A stretch of 64,000 nt of DNA from Siderastrea siderea (GCA_964030785.1 OZ034979.1:11386883-11450882), one strand, 5' to 3'; numbered from the stretch's first letter, positions 21,366 through 34,499 are shown. Notes: generated by a model not told the origin, from the sequence alone. Translations and numbers: made by a program.

Positions 21366-22501
21366 GGGCGTGTTTAAAACACGAAATGGCGAAATGGTGA
21401 AATGATATGTGCGAAAGTTCAAAAGTTGTTTTCTTTTTGGAAAATTGAAATGATTAAAACCAAAAGTTAACGAAAATGCAAACATTGGTCAAGCAGGTCC
21501 ATTCAGATTGCAAATTGCGAACACAGAGCACGATATTTTTTTTTATTTTTGCAAAATAAAAGATTTCCTTTTGGACATGTGTGGATGTTTAATCACAAAC
21601 ACTAAATCACCAGAATCTTGGTCTCATTCTTGGCTTGGCAAGAAGACGAAGCATAAAAGCGAACATAACCAAGAACGTGGCGCAATAGCGCTGAAGGTAT
21701 TATGTAATCTTCAACGCGTCAAGTGATAGGAATTCGCTGGGTGAAACGAACAACGTTCTTCAAATTGACGTATCGAATAAAATGATATAAAGAAATGGCA
21801 GTTAACTATCGGAGAAAAGCAAAGCAAATGATAGGATAAAAGAATTCTCTTCTGATTTGGTTTAAGGGATACGGTCGATTAGTTTGCCTGAAGTGTGCAA
21901 ACAATTAAAAACGCTGTTATGAGAAGAAATCGAAACAATTTGCCGCGCGCTGTATTTTTGTATCGGCCAATTCTTCTAAACGTGAGCTTAAACACAATTT
22001 TGTAGATTCTTTTCATGTGAACTACCGCAAAGATTCAGTTAAACGAAACACTTTCTGTTTTGGACTCAGGATTTTGGTGAAGGGATAGTTTCGATAGCTT
22101 GACAGTACTTCCAAACATATTGCAAGAAACTTGTAAACAATAATTTATCGCGCGCCAACAATTTTAACGGCAAACCAGCTAAGAAGACATTAACACATTC
22201 GTTGAGAGCGACGTCAGGGCGTTTATGCCTGTGGTAATTTCGCTTAGGCACGAGCATATCCTTCCAATTTTGATGGTTTTAAGAACCATCAAAAGTACGA
22301 TTGATTGATTGATTGATTGATTTTTGCAGCAGATCAGGAAGACGATTGCGTGACACTGACCACTTCACGGTCTGCGCCGTAGAAAAAGAAATGTGATCAC
22401 AATGTAAATTTTATTATTTACAATTTTATTTTTTTATTATTTCGCCATTTCGTCATTTGGCCATTTCTTCATTTCGCCATTTCGTGTTTTAAACACGCCC
22501 C
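21366..22501. mobile_element. 1136-bp non-autonomous DNA transposon with 8-bp target duplication
   Basis: The ends are GGGCGTGTTTAAAACACG and its complement. They continue into subterminal AAATGGCGAAATGG words at the left and CCATTTCGTCATTTGGCC words at the right. TCTACTAC flanks both sides exactly (21358-21365 and 22502-22509). An 8-bp duplication with short TIRs fits the hAT superfamily, though other superfamilies can also give 8 bp. No transposase was found inside; the interior ORFs are under 75 codons. A short ATTG microsatellite lies near 22300. Confidence 0.85.
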
Positions 22502-22509
22502 TCTACTAC

Positions 22510-23771
22510 AGCATATTGAACAGGAAATCAAGCTGTAAAGGTTTAAGGGTAAAACTTACCCTAAGAAGATTCCAATGGACGAGTCCCATGTGAAAGAAAG
22601 TAGAAGTAGATGTACAAGTCTTGCTTTTTAGACATTGCCGGACTTTTTGTCTAAGCCGGGCACAAAATATCTCGCTGTATAAGACACAATGATAGTTTCT
22701 TCAATTCAAAGGTGGTTTCAATCCTAAATAAATTGTCAAGTTCCCAGTCAATTTATTGTGAGGTGTCTTGGACATAAATATTTGCTTCTAAAAGTAAAAA
22801 CAGAACGTTTTGAATACTTCCAATTTTATAGAGAAAGTGCCGTTTTTCTTTGGAAAAGATGTCAAAGATCTCATGTGGACATACCACGTTCCGTCCTCCA
22901 TTTTGAATTGTTGTTGTTTAGCACCCAGTCTCGCTCGGTTAATTAGATACGAGCAATTCAGGGGAGGGGAGGGGAGGGGAATCATTTGAGGGGCGATCTA
23001 TTTGATCATTTGGGGATCATTTTCGGGGGTTGTACAGTACTCAGATATATTAGTGTCGGTGTGGTGCGGATGACGACAAATTATGGAGTATACCCCAAAA
23101 CAGTCCTCTTAGGCTAAACCTTACCCAAACAAAAATTTTAACGGCCCGGAAAGTTACCTAAAAAATTACTTTTCACCTCCATTAAAAAAGCCAAGAGAGT
23201 CTGAGACAGTTTATTCTTCCACCTAACTTTTCGTCAAGTTTGCACTGACGAAACTAATTCAATTGTTTGACATAAAATTGAGAACCCTATAACTAAAGGT
23301 ACACACGGGTTTTTATTTTTTAGCACTGCCCAAAATAAGTCCAACACAAAAGACTCTAACCAAAAAGAGAGCCAAATCGTTAATTTCAAATCCAATAAAG
23401 GCCTTTACACTCCCCTGTCACTAATATACCTTAGAACCCCCCCCCCCCCCTCTGCTCCTGCTTCGAGCCTGAGAGTCAAGAATAAAATATCTGGTCCCGA
23501 TTGCTCAAAGAGCGGATAACTTTATGCACTGGATGAGCCGTAGTCCAGCAGATATAAAATGTGGGAAAATCTCTACATAGCCCTATGATTTATGAAAAGT
23601 GTATCTAGACAGGAAACGTTTGGCCTTGCAAAAATTCTGGCAAAAAAGTACAAAGTTGAAATAAGATTGCTCCGTTGGATAGCGACTTTTCCACCGGGTA
23701 AAGTTATCCAGTCTTTGAACGGCTGGGACTGCCTTCCGAGAAAGCGATTGATATAAGTGTCAACTGCACGA
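22510..23771. other. Unassigned region with short simple repeats
   Basis: It contains about four GGGGA units at 22958-22982 and a run of 14 C at 23437-23450. No gene or transposon end was recognised. Confidence 0.35.
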
Positions 23772-23953
23772 TTAACCCTTTAAGCCCTAACAGTGACGAA
23801 ATTGAAATTTCTCTTTACATCATCACTACTTGTTCAAACGTTCAAGTGATGAGAATAAAGAAAGTGATCACCAAGGATGAGATGTCTTGATAATTAGACA
23901 AATTCTCCTATGAAGAACAGTAAGGAGAATGGGCATTTTTATATCAGGGCTTA
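23772..23953. mobile_element. Second copy of the TTAACCCTTTAAG MITE family
   Basis: The left end TTAACCCTTTAAGCCCTAA matches the complement of the right end of the element at 7163-7374. Interior words such as ATCACTACTTGTTCAAAC and CTCCTTACTGTTCTTCAT (as complement) also correspond. The orientation is reversed. The right end (TCAGGGCTTAAAA) is decayed. Confidence 0.65.
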
Positions 23954-24934
23954 AAACATCACTGAGAGTAAATTTGATTTATATAGAGCGTCAGTAGTTA
24001 AAACCGGTATCAACTGTTAGACTGTTAAAAGGGTAATAAGACTACAATAGACTCTCGCTGTAGCAAGCATACGAGGGGAACAATAACAAATAACAATTGC
24101 TAGCCAAGAAAACAGAGGAATCGGGAGTTCGATAAAGTCAACAGTCACGGAATAACCTGATCGACCGAGGGACTCGAGTGATAGGAATTTAGATAGCCGA
24201 GGGTTCGAAATGAAAGGGTCTACTGTATTAGATAAATGCTACAGATAATCAATAAAACCATGTAGCTACTTGTAACTATTTGTATATCTACATTACCTGA
24301 AGACTTCGGAAGACGGTTGTATTGTTGTCCGTGATCATCATGGCCACGTGTTTGCAAATTATCGCTCAGAAAGAAACGTCTTGGCTTGGCAACCGAGGCA
24401 GAAGACAGTAGTTCTTCGTTTCGATAATATTACTTCCGCTTAAGTAATAATGTTGTCAAAGTTTCTAAGCTGATTTAGAGCAATTTCGAATTACATATAG
24501 CCCTTTTGGCATTCCTTACTTTCACCTCGTGGTAAATGTGAGAAATAAAATTGAATAATGCCTTCATGAATAATTATCTGCAATTCAAATGAGAGTTTAG
24601 TTTTAGACACATTCTCGAACATCCTCGGCAATGTCCAAATCTATAGTTTTGTGCAAAGTTTTCTTTATTATTCTGACGTAGAATTTTTGCAAGATTTAGC
24701 TTATGTAAAAAGCCCTTAATTTCCAATTACTGCATACTACAAAATCCAGAACTAAAACGGCGGGTGTCTTGCACATTCCACGCGTCACGAGTACAGGGCT
24801 CTGTGCTACCCATTTAAAAAGAAGCCAAACAGTGTTTTCTCGTCTTAAAACAGGCTAAAACTTTATTTATTATGCTGGGAACACGGCCCAGTTTGTTTAA
24901 TACCCCCAAGACTGCACTTGTGATCAGTGGAATG
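23954..24934. other. Unassigned AT-rich region
   Basis: Nothing supported. No ORF above 60 codons with recognisable content and no clear inverted or tandem structure. Confidence 0.3.
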
Positions 24935-25415
24935 TGAACTGTTGTAGAGGAGACCCGGCCGAACTCAAAAAAGAGAATCATTCTCGGAGGGGGTGCTCTC
25001 CTAAAATCTGGGCGGGCGTGCGCGGCGCACTCCTTAAAACCCTTTACTCTAGCTCAGATCAAAATATGTGTTTTTCCCTACCTTATTTCAGACCTGACCC
25101 AAAATTCGATACCCTATTTAACCAGCCCAGGAACTGCTTTGGTTCAGCATAAAAATTTGAAAAGGGCTTCAACTTTTTGATAATAATCAAAACACACTTC
25201 TGATAAGAAGATAACAATGATAAAAGAGTAGTTTCTTCTAAAAACCGTACCCAATTCCAGACCAGATCGCACAAACCTTACCCTATCTGAGACCAAAATG
25301 CTCAAAATCTATACCTTTTTTCAGACTCAACAACTCGAAAACCATACCCTTTGGCGCCGCAAATACCTATCTGGATTATAAAAGGTAATACCCCCCGCCC
25401 CCCGGGGGAAATTAT
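24935..25415. repeat. Degenerate repeat element with repeated CAGACC...ACCCT words
   Basis: The interior repeats a motif built of TCAGACC/GAGACC, an AAAAT word and TACCCT at roughly 60-100-base spacing (25085-25345). The right end is GC-rich, with ACCCCCCGCCCCCCGGGGG at 25388-25407; the left has GGAGGGGGTGCTC. This looks like a non-autonomous element with subterminal repeat arrays. Its edges and superfamily cannot be set by eye. Confidence 0.45.
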
Positions 25416-25787
25416 TGGCCGATATTTCCACCATAAATGCTGAAAACGTCGGACAGAACTAAATGTCTGAAAATAGAAACGTCTAAACAAATGAAGCCGA
25501 GAAAACAAACGCCGGCATACTCGACGGGACAAATCCTTATTTCACGTAAAATACTTATTTTGCCTAAAAATCTAGCCAGGAAGACCAAATTTTGTGCGAC
25601 GTGTCCCACGAAATTAAACTCCCTTGAATTTGTGGGATCAGTCTTAAGCAGTAGTCATCGCCCTCATTGAGTTTACTTACGGAGTCCCAGGGAAATTAGA
25701 GGGATGTTATCGGCTAGCTGCACCCTCTGTTAATATTATCCCTCTTATTCCCCTGCTACTGATTCCCCTCTGAGCAACGTGGTTGCT
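25416..25787. other. Unassigned spacer before the triplicated block
   Basis: Overlapping short ORFs on both strands, none recognisable. Confidence 0.3.
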
Positions 25788-28395
25788 ACAAAATTGTATT
25801 TCGATTCCGGCCTTGTGCCAAAACCGACAGAAACCGGTACCAGGTAGTGATGCCATTAAAGAGTGATATTCGTCTGAATGTTAGTGTCAGTAACATCACT
25901 GGACAATAAAATAATTAATAACGTTACAGAGAAAAGAAAGAGTAAAATTTGAACTACTGTAGTCGTCTCTATTTTTCACAAACTAATAAGACCAACACCG
26001 ACAAAAGCGGGTCTAATTGGAATTTTAGCCTCACATGAATTGAATCTTCCATGGTAAGGCTGATCACTTGTGACTCTTAAGGATGATGAAACACTAATAA
26101 AAGAACAAGCCAAACTTAAGACCGTAGAAAGGTAAGGTCAGTTTTAATGCCAAAATTAATTTCAAGTCGCCATTACTGAGTCTAAAGCAAAAGGTAACTG
26201 TCACTTACCGTGTCGTAAGATGTTTTGCAGCAGAATTTTTGTCGCGTAATTGTGTAAGACTGAAAGGTATCAAAATTGGGGATAAAGCATTAAGTGCTAA
26301 ATAGCCTACGTTTTAATTATCATCCCATAAATTTAAGGGCCACCAAATGGCTAACATATGCATTTTTATTTTTGTTAGAACTATTGACATGCCAATCGGC
26401 AACCCCAGAATTATTTTTGTACCCGTAGGCTAAGCTGGGTCGGGATAGAGAAAAACAGTTAAGAGACACAAAGTTGGGACTTCCATTGTGATAAGACTGC
26501 CTCATCCCCAGGCGTCCCTCCTTATTATATGATGGTGCGCGTGGCGTTGTGGGATAGGTTTACTGCAGCGCGTTTTGCATCCTTCCCCCGATGCCTCGCG
26601 CTCCCTGTTTGGCCGCGCTAAACCGACGCCTGGGGACGAGGCAGGTGATTCAATGTGTAGCTGCAGAAATTTGAATAATGTTATTGTCGGAGTCAGAGAC
26701 ATCAAACGCAGTTTTATATTATCACTTTAAGCTACTTTAGCATTTAATGGCCTGCATTGAAATTATGATTATAAATATCACCTAACAAATTTGAATTCCT
26801 AAGCGAAAAGTGCTTAAAAACTTAAATCGTAAGCCGACAAAGAAGGCCACTGATGTAGATTTGCCATTAAAAAGAATGATCTTTAAATAGCCGAACATTT
26901 TACTGCTAACCCACAAGTGTTTGAAAACGTAAATTTACATCAAATGCCTCAAGCCCGTACGCTTGGTATATCATTAAAAAATACTGGTCTAATAAAATGA
27001 ATAATAAGTTACCACATCCAATACCGGTCTTCGAAGAGTCGCTTGAAAAAAACAACCTTCCGTTAAGAAGGCCTTTTCATGCAAGGTTTTAAATTAATCG
27101 AATTTTATTTTGACATTTAAGGATCAAAAAATGTCTTTGGACTTTCCTTTCTCTTTTCCTAAAAGTGGTATTGAGTAATAATGTGATGAGCTTTCAAAAA
27201 AGTCAGTAGTCAAGGAATCTTCCCCACACTAAATGCTTAGCTACTCGGATTTTTGGTTTTCTCTTGTAAATGTGTTTAGTGCCAGTTATATCAATAAAAA
27301 TTCAAGAGGGAAAGGCGAAAAAACGTCTAAATTTTTATTACAGCCGCCTTCATTTTTCAGAAACTAATAAGAAATTTTTCGAAAAGTAAGGGTGTAAGTA
27401 GGCGCTTGGCTTCAAAACAACTAAATCTCACACCCGTGGTAAGACTGCACAATTTTCTGCCGTAGGTTTTCATTAGAAAAAAAAAAAACTTTTTAAATAT
27501 ATTAATTATTTGAGAGCAGAAATAAGGAATAATGTGCCAGGCATACATGCACTCAACACAATACGACATCCATTGATAGACTTTCATCTGTCAAAAAAAC
27601 AAATTCTGTTGATGAATAATTAGGGGGTTTTACTGTTAGAAGCTGAGAGATCATATCACATACAGTTCTACCTTTGCCGCGAACCCAGATTGAAAGGGAA
27701 GAGGGAGAATTCAGTATTTGCAGTGGTAAGCTTGTATTATATTTCTGTTTCCCAAGTATTTGTAGTCAGTAAACGTCCCTGAGATTTCTTCGACAAGGTG
27801 GGGAGTAAAGTTCCTAAAATCAAAAATTTCATGAGACGAATAGCGATACTGCGACAACGCCCTTTCTCAGGAAAAAAGTCTTAAAGGTTTCCTTTGCCAG
27901 CATGTGATCAAAACTTAAGCTCATAGATGGCAGAGCAAAACAAACGTTTTCAACAAACTTGATCTTGAAATGAAAAATCATTCAAGACATGGGCGGGATA
28001 CGTGCCCAAATCACTAGAGAATAAAGTGAGAGCAAACTTCAATGTTTCCTAACACCGTAGTATCGGAAAATAATAAGTTTTAGACGGATTGCGTTGTATG
28101 TCTTTTGTCTCGTCCTCTTTCTCTGAGGAACCTGCTTACTAGTTTTAATTGAAATCTTAAAATAGAGCAATTTAAACCCTTAGTCGCAAAGTAAAATTCT
28201 ATCTCAAAAATGTTCCAATCCGTTTACAAATCCATTTGTGTTTGAGCATTTCCAAAATCATTTTTTAAATAAACATTTGTGCATCTCCTCATTTTCTTGG
28301 TTTGTTTGTGTAACTATCATGAGCCAGAAAACAAGTTTTTGTTCTCGCCGTTACTGCGTCTTCTGGAAGGATACATCACTGACGCTTCTTAACAA
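25788..28395. repeat. Tandem segmental duplication, copy 1
   Basis: This is the first of three diverged copies of a unit of about 2.9 kb. Diagnostic shared segments are AGAGTAAAATTTGAACTACT (25940), TGGAATTTTAGCCTCACATG (26019) and CAGTATTTGCAGTGGTAAGC (27712). Relative to the other copies, copy 1 lacks about 400 bases near 25878 and carries an extra MITE at 26497-26644. There is no long ORF; the unit may be intronic or intergenic. Confidence 0.8.
26497..26644. mobile_element. 148-bp MITE inserted only in duplication copy 1
   Basis: The ends are CTGCCTCATCCCCAGGCG and CGCCTGGGGACGAGGCAG. Copies 2 and 3 of the block lack it at the matching points (about 29520 and 34322), so it arrived after the duplication. 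The flanks GTGATAAGA and GTGATTCAA may be a decayed 9-bp target duplication. The terminal CCTCGTCCCCAGG core is shared with the 323-bp element at 17372. Confidence 0.8.
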
Positions 28396-31300
28396 AATAC
28401 TTGGTACAAAGTTGCAATTCGATTCCTTGTAGCTAAGGCGACAAACAAGGGCAACAGGTAGTGTTGCCATCAAAGAGCGATATTTTAATCTGAACAGCCG
28501 AATATCTTACAGCAAACGCTCAAATGTTCCTATAGGTTTTTTTTTCATAAAACTTCACAAAGATCTTCAGTGACCGTAAGCATATCAACGACGAACAGTC
28601 AGAAGAAATGAAATAAATATTTGGTTAACGCACCAAATATTGCTCAGTGTTTGAACCGTCACTCGTAAAAGAACCCTCCATCGCGAAGGCCTTTTCGCAC
28701 GAGGTTTTAGATTATTACATTTTATATCAGTATAATTCAATTTTACGTTAAAGGACCTAAACGTTTCCTTGGCTTATGCTTTTTCTTTTCGTAAGGTAAG
28801 CGTGGAGAAATTACCAGCTTTAAAACACGTCAGTACGCATGGAATCCTCTCCACAAATACCCTGCAATCTTGTTTTCTCAAAAAATTTGCATGTCTTTTA
28901 CAGATGTTAGTGTCAGTATAAACATCAATGGACAATACATGCCGTGAAAGAGAAAAGAAAGAGTAAAATTTGAACTACTTAGGCAGTCGTCTCTATTTTT
29001 CACAAACTAACAAGACTAACACCGACAAATGCAGGTGTAATTGGAGTTTTAGCCTCACATGAATTGAATCTTCCATGATAAAGGTAAACACCTTTTCTCC
29101 AAATATTTTTGACTGTATATTTTCCTGACTGCTGAGGTTGATGAAACACTAATAAAACCTGAGAAAGGTGAGGTGATTTTCATTACCAAAATTCATCACA
29201 AGTCACCATTAGTCAAAAGCAAAGGGTAACTTAAACTTCTTGTGCCATAAGAAGTTTTGCAGGAGAAATGTTTGTCGCGTAATTGTGCAAGAAAGATACA
29301 ATATTTGGGATAAAGCATTGGGCGCTAAATGGCCTACATTTTAATTATTAAACACAAATTTGACGACCACCAAATGGTTAAAATGTGCCGGCTTTTGTAT
29401 TTTTGTTAGAACTATTGACAAGCAAATCGGCAATCCCAGAATTATTTTTGTACCCCTAGGCTAAGCTGAGCTGGGTTAGGAAAAACAGTTAAAAGACACA
29501 AAGCTGAGACTTCCACTGTGATGACAAGCGTAGCTGCAGAAATTTATCCAATGTAATTGTCGGAGTCAGAGATATCAAATACAAATTTATCACTAAAGCA
29601 TCTAATGGCCCGCACTAAAATATGATAAAAATTTTCACCTGACAAATATGAACTGCCAACCGAAAAGGGCTTGAAACTTAAACCATAAATCGACAAAGAA
29701 GGGCAGATAGATTTTTCCCATTAAGTAATGATCTTTAAATGGCGGAACTTTTTACTGCTAACCCACAAATGTTTGAAAACGTAAATTTACATCAACTGCC
29801 TGAAGATCTTTTGTTTGGGTTATCAAGAAAACAATTCAGTTGATCTAATAAAAATGATGAATAATTAGTTAACACACCCAATAATCAGGCAGTCACCTGT
29901 AGATGACAACCTTCGTTCAAGAAGGTCTTTTCGTGCGACGTTGTTATTTCGACATTGAGGATCTAAAAATGTCCTTGGACTTTGCGTTATCTTTTCCTGA
30001 AAATGGCGTTGAATAATAATCTGTTGAGCTTTCAAAAAGTTAGTAGTCAAGGAATCTTCCCCACAAATGCCTAGCTACTCGGACATTTGGTTTGCTGTTG
30101 TAAATGTGTATGATGTCAGTTATATTAATAAAAAATTCAAGAGGGAAAGGCCCAAAAAAATTGACATTTTAAGGTGGCTCGATCGGGTTTTTGAGTGACG
30201 ATACCTCTTAACTTTGAGCAACTAGTGTACCACAGTGAACAACCCAATAGAAAATCGATCGTTACTGCTGACCTAGAGAAAGATGAAAGTTTTAAATGAG
30301 GTAAGTTTGATCGAAAGCGGAGTTACCATAGCAACGTAATGACGTCATCCCCCATTTTACATGAGAGCCAATTACTTGTCACCAAGAGATAATTCTGGAA
30401 AGCGCTCGACTGGATCTTCGACCTGACATATTTGTATTCACGTCTGCAAAATTTGAAGAATTTCTATGCGAGCGTTTTCGAGAAATTTTCGGGTGAAGTT
30501 TTAGGGTGTTAAAAAACAACAAAAACAAAACAATTTTGATCTGTTATTGAAAAGTATGCCCACAAAGGTTTGATGAAATAACATTTTGGTTTTAAATGAA
30601 TGTTATATCATCTAATTGCTTTGTGTGAAAATTTCAAGGAAATCGTTCCATTTGATTTTTAGAAACATTGGCTTGAATATGAACTTGTTTAGTGTGTTAC
30701 GCGGCTTTTTTATCAAAAATTGACATTACACTTATTAAAACGGTTATGAATTAAAAAGCGCTAGATGAATTTTTTTATATCTTTGTCCTCAAGGAGAATA
30801 ATCAATATTCAATACAATCCCAGCGTTTCAAATTCATTGAAACGTTATAAAGCTGTCAATTTTGAGCCAAACCTCAGGAAAATATTGGCATGATTTTCAC
30901 GCCAGTAGCTTGTTGCTCTCATTATGCATCTCCATTGTTTTGAATCGGCGTGCAATTGTAAATTTCACTACACCATGAATTCATATAACGCTTGGTTGCT
31001 TTCCGAAGATGTTCCGAAAACGTGCTGAGACTGGGATAAGATTGGGGGAGACCCACGTCTACTGCCATAAAAATTTATCTGGAACACTGACTGAGCACAG
31101 CAGCTTTCCGTTTACACTCACTGCTAACCGAAGTTTGCGCTTACTGCTAACCTTGAGGTTTGCACTCACTGCTGTCAGCCTGTCCATTGTTATTGTAATG
31201 CTGGCCTGATACATTAGCACGTTTTTCGGAACATATTCGGAAAGCAATCAAGCGTTATGAATTCATGATGTACTGAAATGTACAATTGCACGCCTATTCG

Positions 31301-33190
31301 AAACAATGGAGATGCAAAATAAGAGCAACAAGCCACTGGCGTAGAATTCAGTCCAATAATTTCCTGAGTTTAGGCTTTAAATTGATAGCCTTACAACGTT
31401 TTAACGAGTTTGAGACTCGGGGATTGTATTGAATATTGATTATTCTCCTTGAAAGCAAAGTTTTAAAAAAATTCATCTACCGCTTTTTAATTCATAATCA
31501 TTTTAATAAGTGTAGGGTCGATTTTTGATAAAAAGCCGTGTATCACACTAAACCAGTTCATATTCAAGCCAACGTTTCTAAAAACCAAATGGAACGATTT
31601 CCCCGATTTTTTCACATAAAGCAATTAGATGACATAACATTCATTTAAAACCAAAATGTTGTTTCATCAAGTCGCTGTGGACATACTTTTCAATAACAGT
31701 TCAAAATTATTTTGTTTTTGTTGTTTTTTTACACCTTAAAACTTCACCCGAAAATTTCTCGAAAACTCTCTCATAGAAATTCTTCAAATTTTGTAGACTT
31801 GAAGACAAATATGTCAGGTCGAAGATCCAGTCGAGCGCTTCCCAGAATTGTCTCTTGGTGACAAGTAATTAGCTCTCATGTAAAACGGGGGATGACGTCA
31901 TTACGTTGCCATGGTAACTCCGATTTCGATGAAACGTACCTTATGTAAAACTTTCATCTTTTTCTAGGACAGCAGTAACGATCGATTTTCTATTGGGTTG
32001 TTCACTGTGGTACACTAGTTGCTTAAAGTTGAGAGGTATCGTCACTCAAAAACTCGATCGAGCCACCTTAACTGTTGCTTTCATTATTTTTCATGTACTG
32101 ATAAGGCTTTTTTACTCGGTGAACAAGTAATGGTCTAATTGGGTGTTTAAATCTCCCACGAAAAGTTGAACAATTTTCTGCCGTAGGTTTTCATCTGAAA
32201 TAAAAGCAAGCTCAACATGTTTTGATATATTTTACGGCCTCCAGAGGCTGAAAATGTTTTTTCTCCGCTAGTTAATTATTTGAGAGCAGAAATTAGGAAT
32301 AATGGGCCAGGCATACATGCACTCAACACAATACGACATCCATTGATAAACTTTCATCTGTCAGAAAAAGTTCTGTTAATGAATAATTAGGGATTTTACT
32401 GTTAGAGCCTGACAGATCATTTCATTTTCAGTTCTGCCTTTGCCGAGAACCCAAACTGAAAAGAAAGAGGGAGAATTCAGTATTTGCAGTGGTAAGCTTG
32501 TATAATATTTCTGTTTTCCAAGTATGTCTAGTCAGTAAACGTTCCTGAGATGTCTTCGAACAGTGGGGAGAAAAGTTGCTAAAATTAAACGCACTTCTCG
32601 CTGCACTTATTTTATGAGACGAATAGTGATAATGCGACAATGCCCTTTCTCGGGAAGAAAGTCTTAAAGAATTCCTTCGCCAGCATGTGTTCAAAACGTA
32701 ATACCAATGCTCATAGATGGCAGAGCAAAACAAACGTTTTCAACAAACTTCATCTTCAAATACAAAATCATTCAAGACATCGGCAGGATACGTGCCCAAA
32801 TCACTAGAAAATGAAGTAAGAGCAAACTTGTTTCCTAGCACCGTTGTATCGGAAAATAATAAGTTTTAGACGGATTGTATTGTATGTCTTTCGTCTCGTC
32901 CTTTTTTCTGAGGAGCCTGCTTTCTAGTTTAAAACGAAATCTTCAAATGGACCTATTTAAACCCGTAGTCAGGCGCAAAGTGAAATTCTACCTCAAATAT
33001 GTTCCAATCTTTTACGAATCCATTTGTGTTTGAGTATTGCCAAAATCATTTTTTAAATAAATATTTGGTCGTCTCCTCATTTTCTTGGTTTGTTTGTGTA
33101 ACTATCATGAGCCAGAAAACAAGTTTTTGTTCTCGCCGCTACTGCGTCTTCCCGAAGGTTACATCACTGACGCTTCTTAACAAACTACTT
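28396..33190. repeat. Tandem segmental duplication, copy 2
   Basis: Copy 2 aligns with copy 1 and copy 3 in order, for example AGAGTAAAATTTGAACTACT at 28960 and CAGTATTTGCAGTGGTAAGC at 32478. It spans about 4.8 kb, of which 1.9 kb is the foldback element at 30169-32071. Without that element it is about 2.9 kb, the inferred unit length. Confidence 0.8.
30169..32071. mobile_element. 1.9-kb foldback element with ~857-bp inverted arms
   Basis: The left arm, 30169 to about 31025, is an inverted copy of the right arm, about 31216 to 32071, with scattered mismatches and few gaps, around a 190-base centre. The ends read TTAAGGTGGCTCGATCG and CGATCGAGCCACCTTAA, so TTAA may be the target site. It interrupts copy 2 of the duplication and is absent from copy 1 at the matching point (about 27325). 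No ORF of useful length is present. The central segment has short repeats of ACTCACTGCTAACC. Confidence 0.9.
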
Positions 33191-34455
33191 GCTACAAAAC
33201 TGCATTTCGATTCCTTGCAGCTAAAGCGACAAAGAGGGGCAGCAGGTATTGTTGCTATCAAAGAGCGATATTTAACCTGAACGGCCGAATGTTTTACCGC
33301 AAACGCTTAAATGTTCCTATATTTTTTTCCATCAAACTTTACAAAGATCCTCAGTTACCGTAGGTATTTCAAAGAAAGAACACAGAACTAATAAAATAAA
33401 TATTTGGTTAACGCACCAAATATTGTTGTTTGAACCGTCAATCGTAAAAGAACCCTCTATTGCGAAGGCCTTTTCACGCGAGGTTTTTCAAATTATTAAT
33501 TTTTATTTCAGTATATAATTCAATTTTACGTTAAAGGACCTAAGAGTTTCCTTGGCTTATGCTTTTTCTTTTCGTAAAGTAAGCATGGAAAAATTATAAG
33601 CATGAAAAAACATCAGTGCTTATGAAATCTTGTCCACAAATGCCCTGCTATCCTGTTTTCTCACAAAATTTGCATGTCTTTTATCGGTGTTGGTGTCAGT
33701 AACATAAACGGACAATACATGTCGTGAAAGAGAAAAGAAAGAGTAAAATTTGAACTACTTAGGCAGTCGTCTCCATTTTTCACAAACTAACAAGACTAAC
33801 ACCGACAAATGCGGGTCTAATTGGAAGTTTAGCCTTACACGAATTGAATCTCCCATGATAAGGCTAAACACCTTTTCTCCAAATATTTTTGATATATTTC
33901 CTGACTGCTGGGGTTAATGAAACAATATATAATAATAGTTAAAAGTCAATCTTAACACCTGAGAAGGGTGAGGTGATTTTCAATACCAAAATTCCTCACA
34001 AGTCACCATTAGTCAAAAGCAAAGGGTAACTTAAACTTCTTGTGCCATAAGAAGTTTCGCAACAATGTTTGTCTCGTATACGTAATTGTGCAAGAAAGAT
34101 ACAATATTTGGGATAAAGCATTGGGGCTAAATGGCCTACGTTTTAATCATTAACCACAAATTTGACGACCACCAAATGGCTAAAATGTGCCAGCTTTTGT
34201 ATTTTTGTTAGAACTGTTGACAAGCAAATCGGCAACTCCAAAATAATTTTTGCACTCCTAGGCTAAGCTGAGCTGGGTTACAGAAAAACAGTTAAAAGAC
34301 ACAAAGCTGGGGCTTCCACTGTGATGAGAAGTGTAGCTGCAGAAATTTATGCAGCGTAATTGTTAGAGTCAGAGATATCAAATACAATTTTACTACTTAA
34401 TCCTCCAATGGCCCACATTAAACTATGATTATAACTATCACCTGGCAAAAATAAA
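33191..34455. repeat. Tandem segmental duplication, copy 3 (partial)
   Basis: Copy 3 starts like copy 2 and includes AGAGTAAAATTTGAACTACT at 33741. It ends abruptly near 34455, after ACTATCACCTGGCAAA, the equivalent of about 29640 in copy 2. The last 1.6 kb of the unit is missing. Confidence 0.8.
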
Positions 34456-34499
34456 TAAAAACAAATCATCGTCTTTTGAATGATTTCAACTAAGAATTA

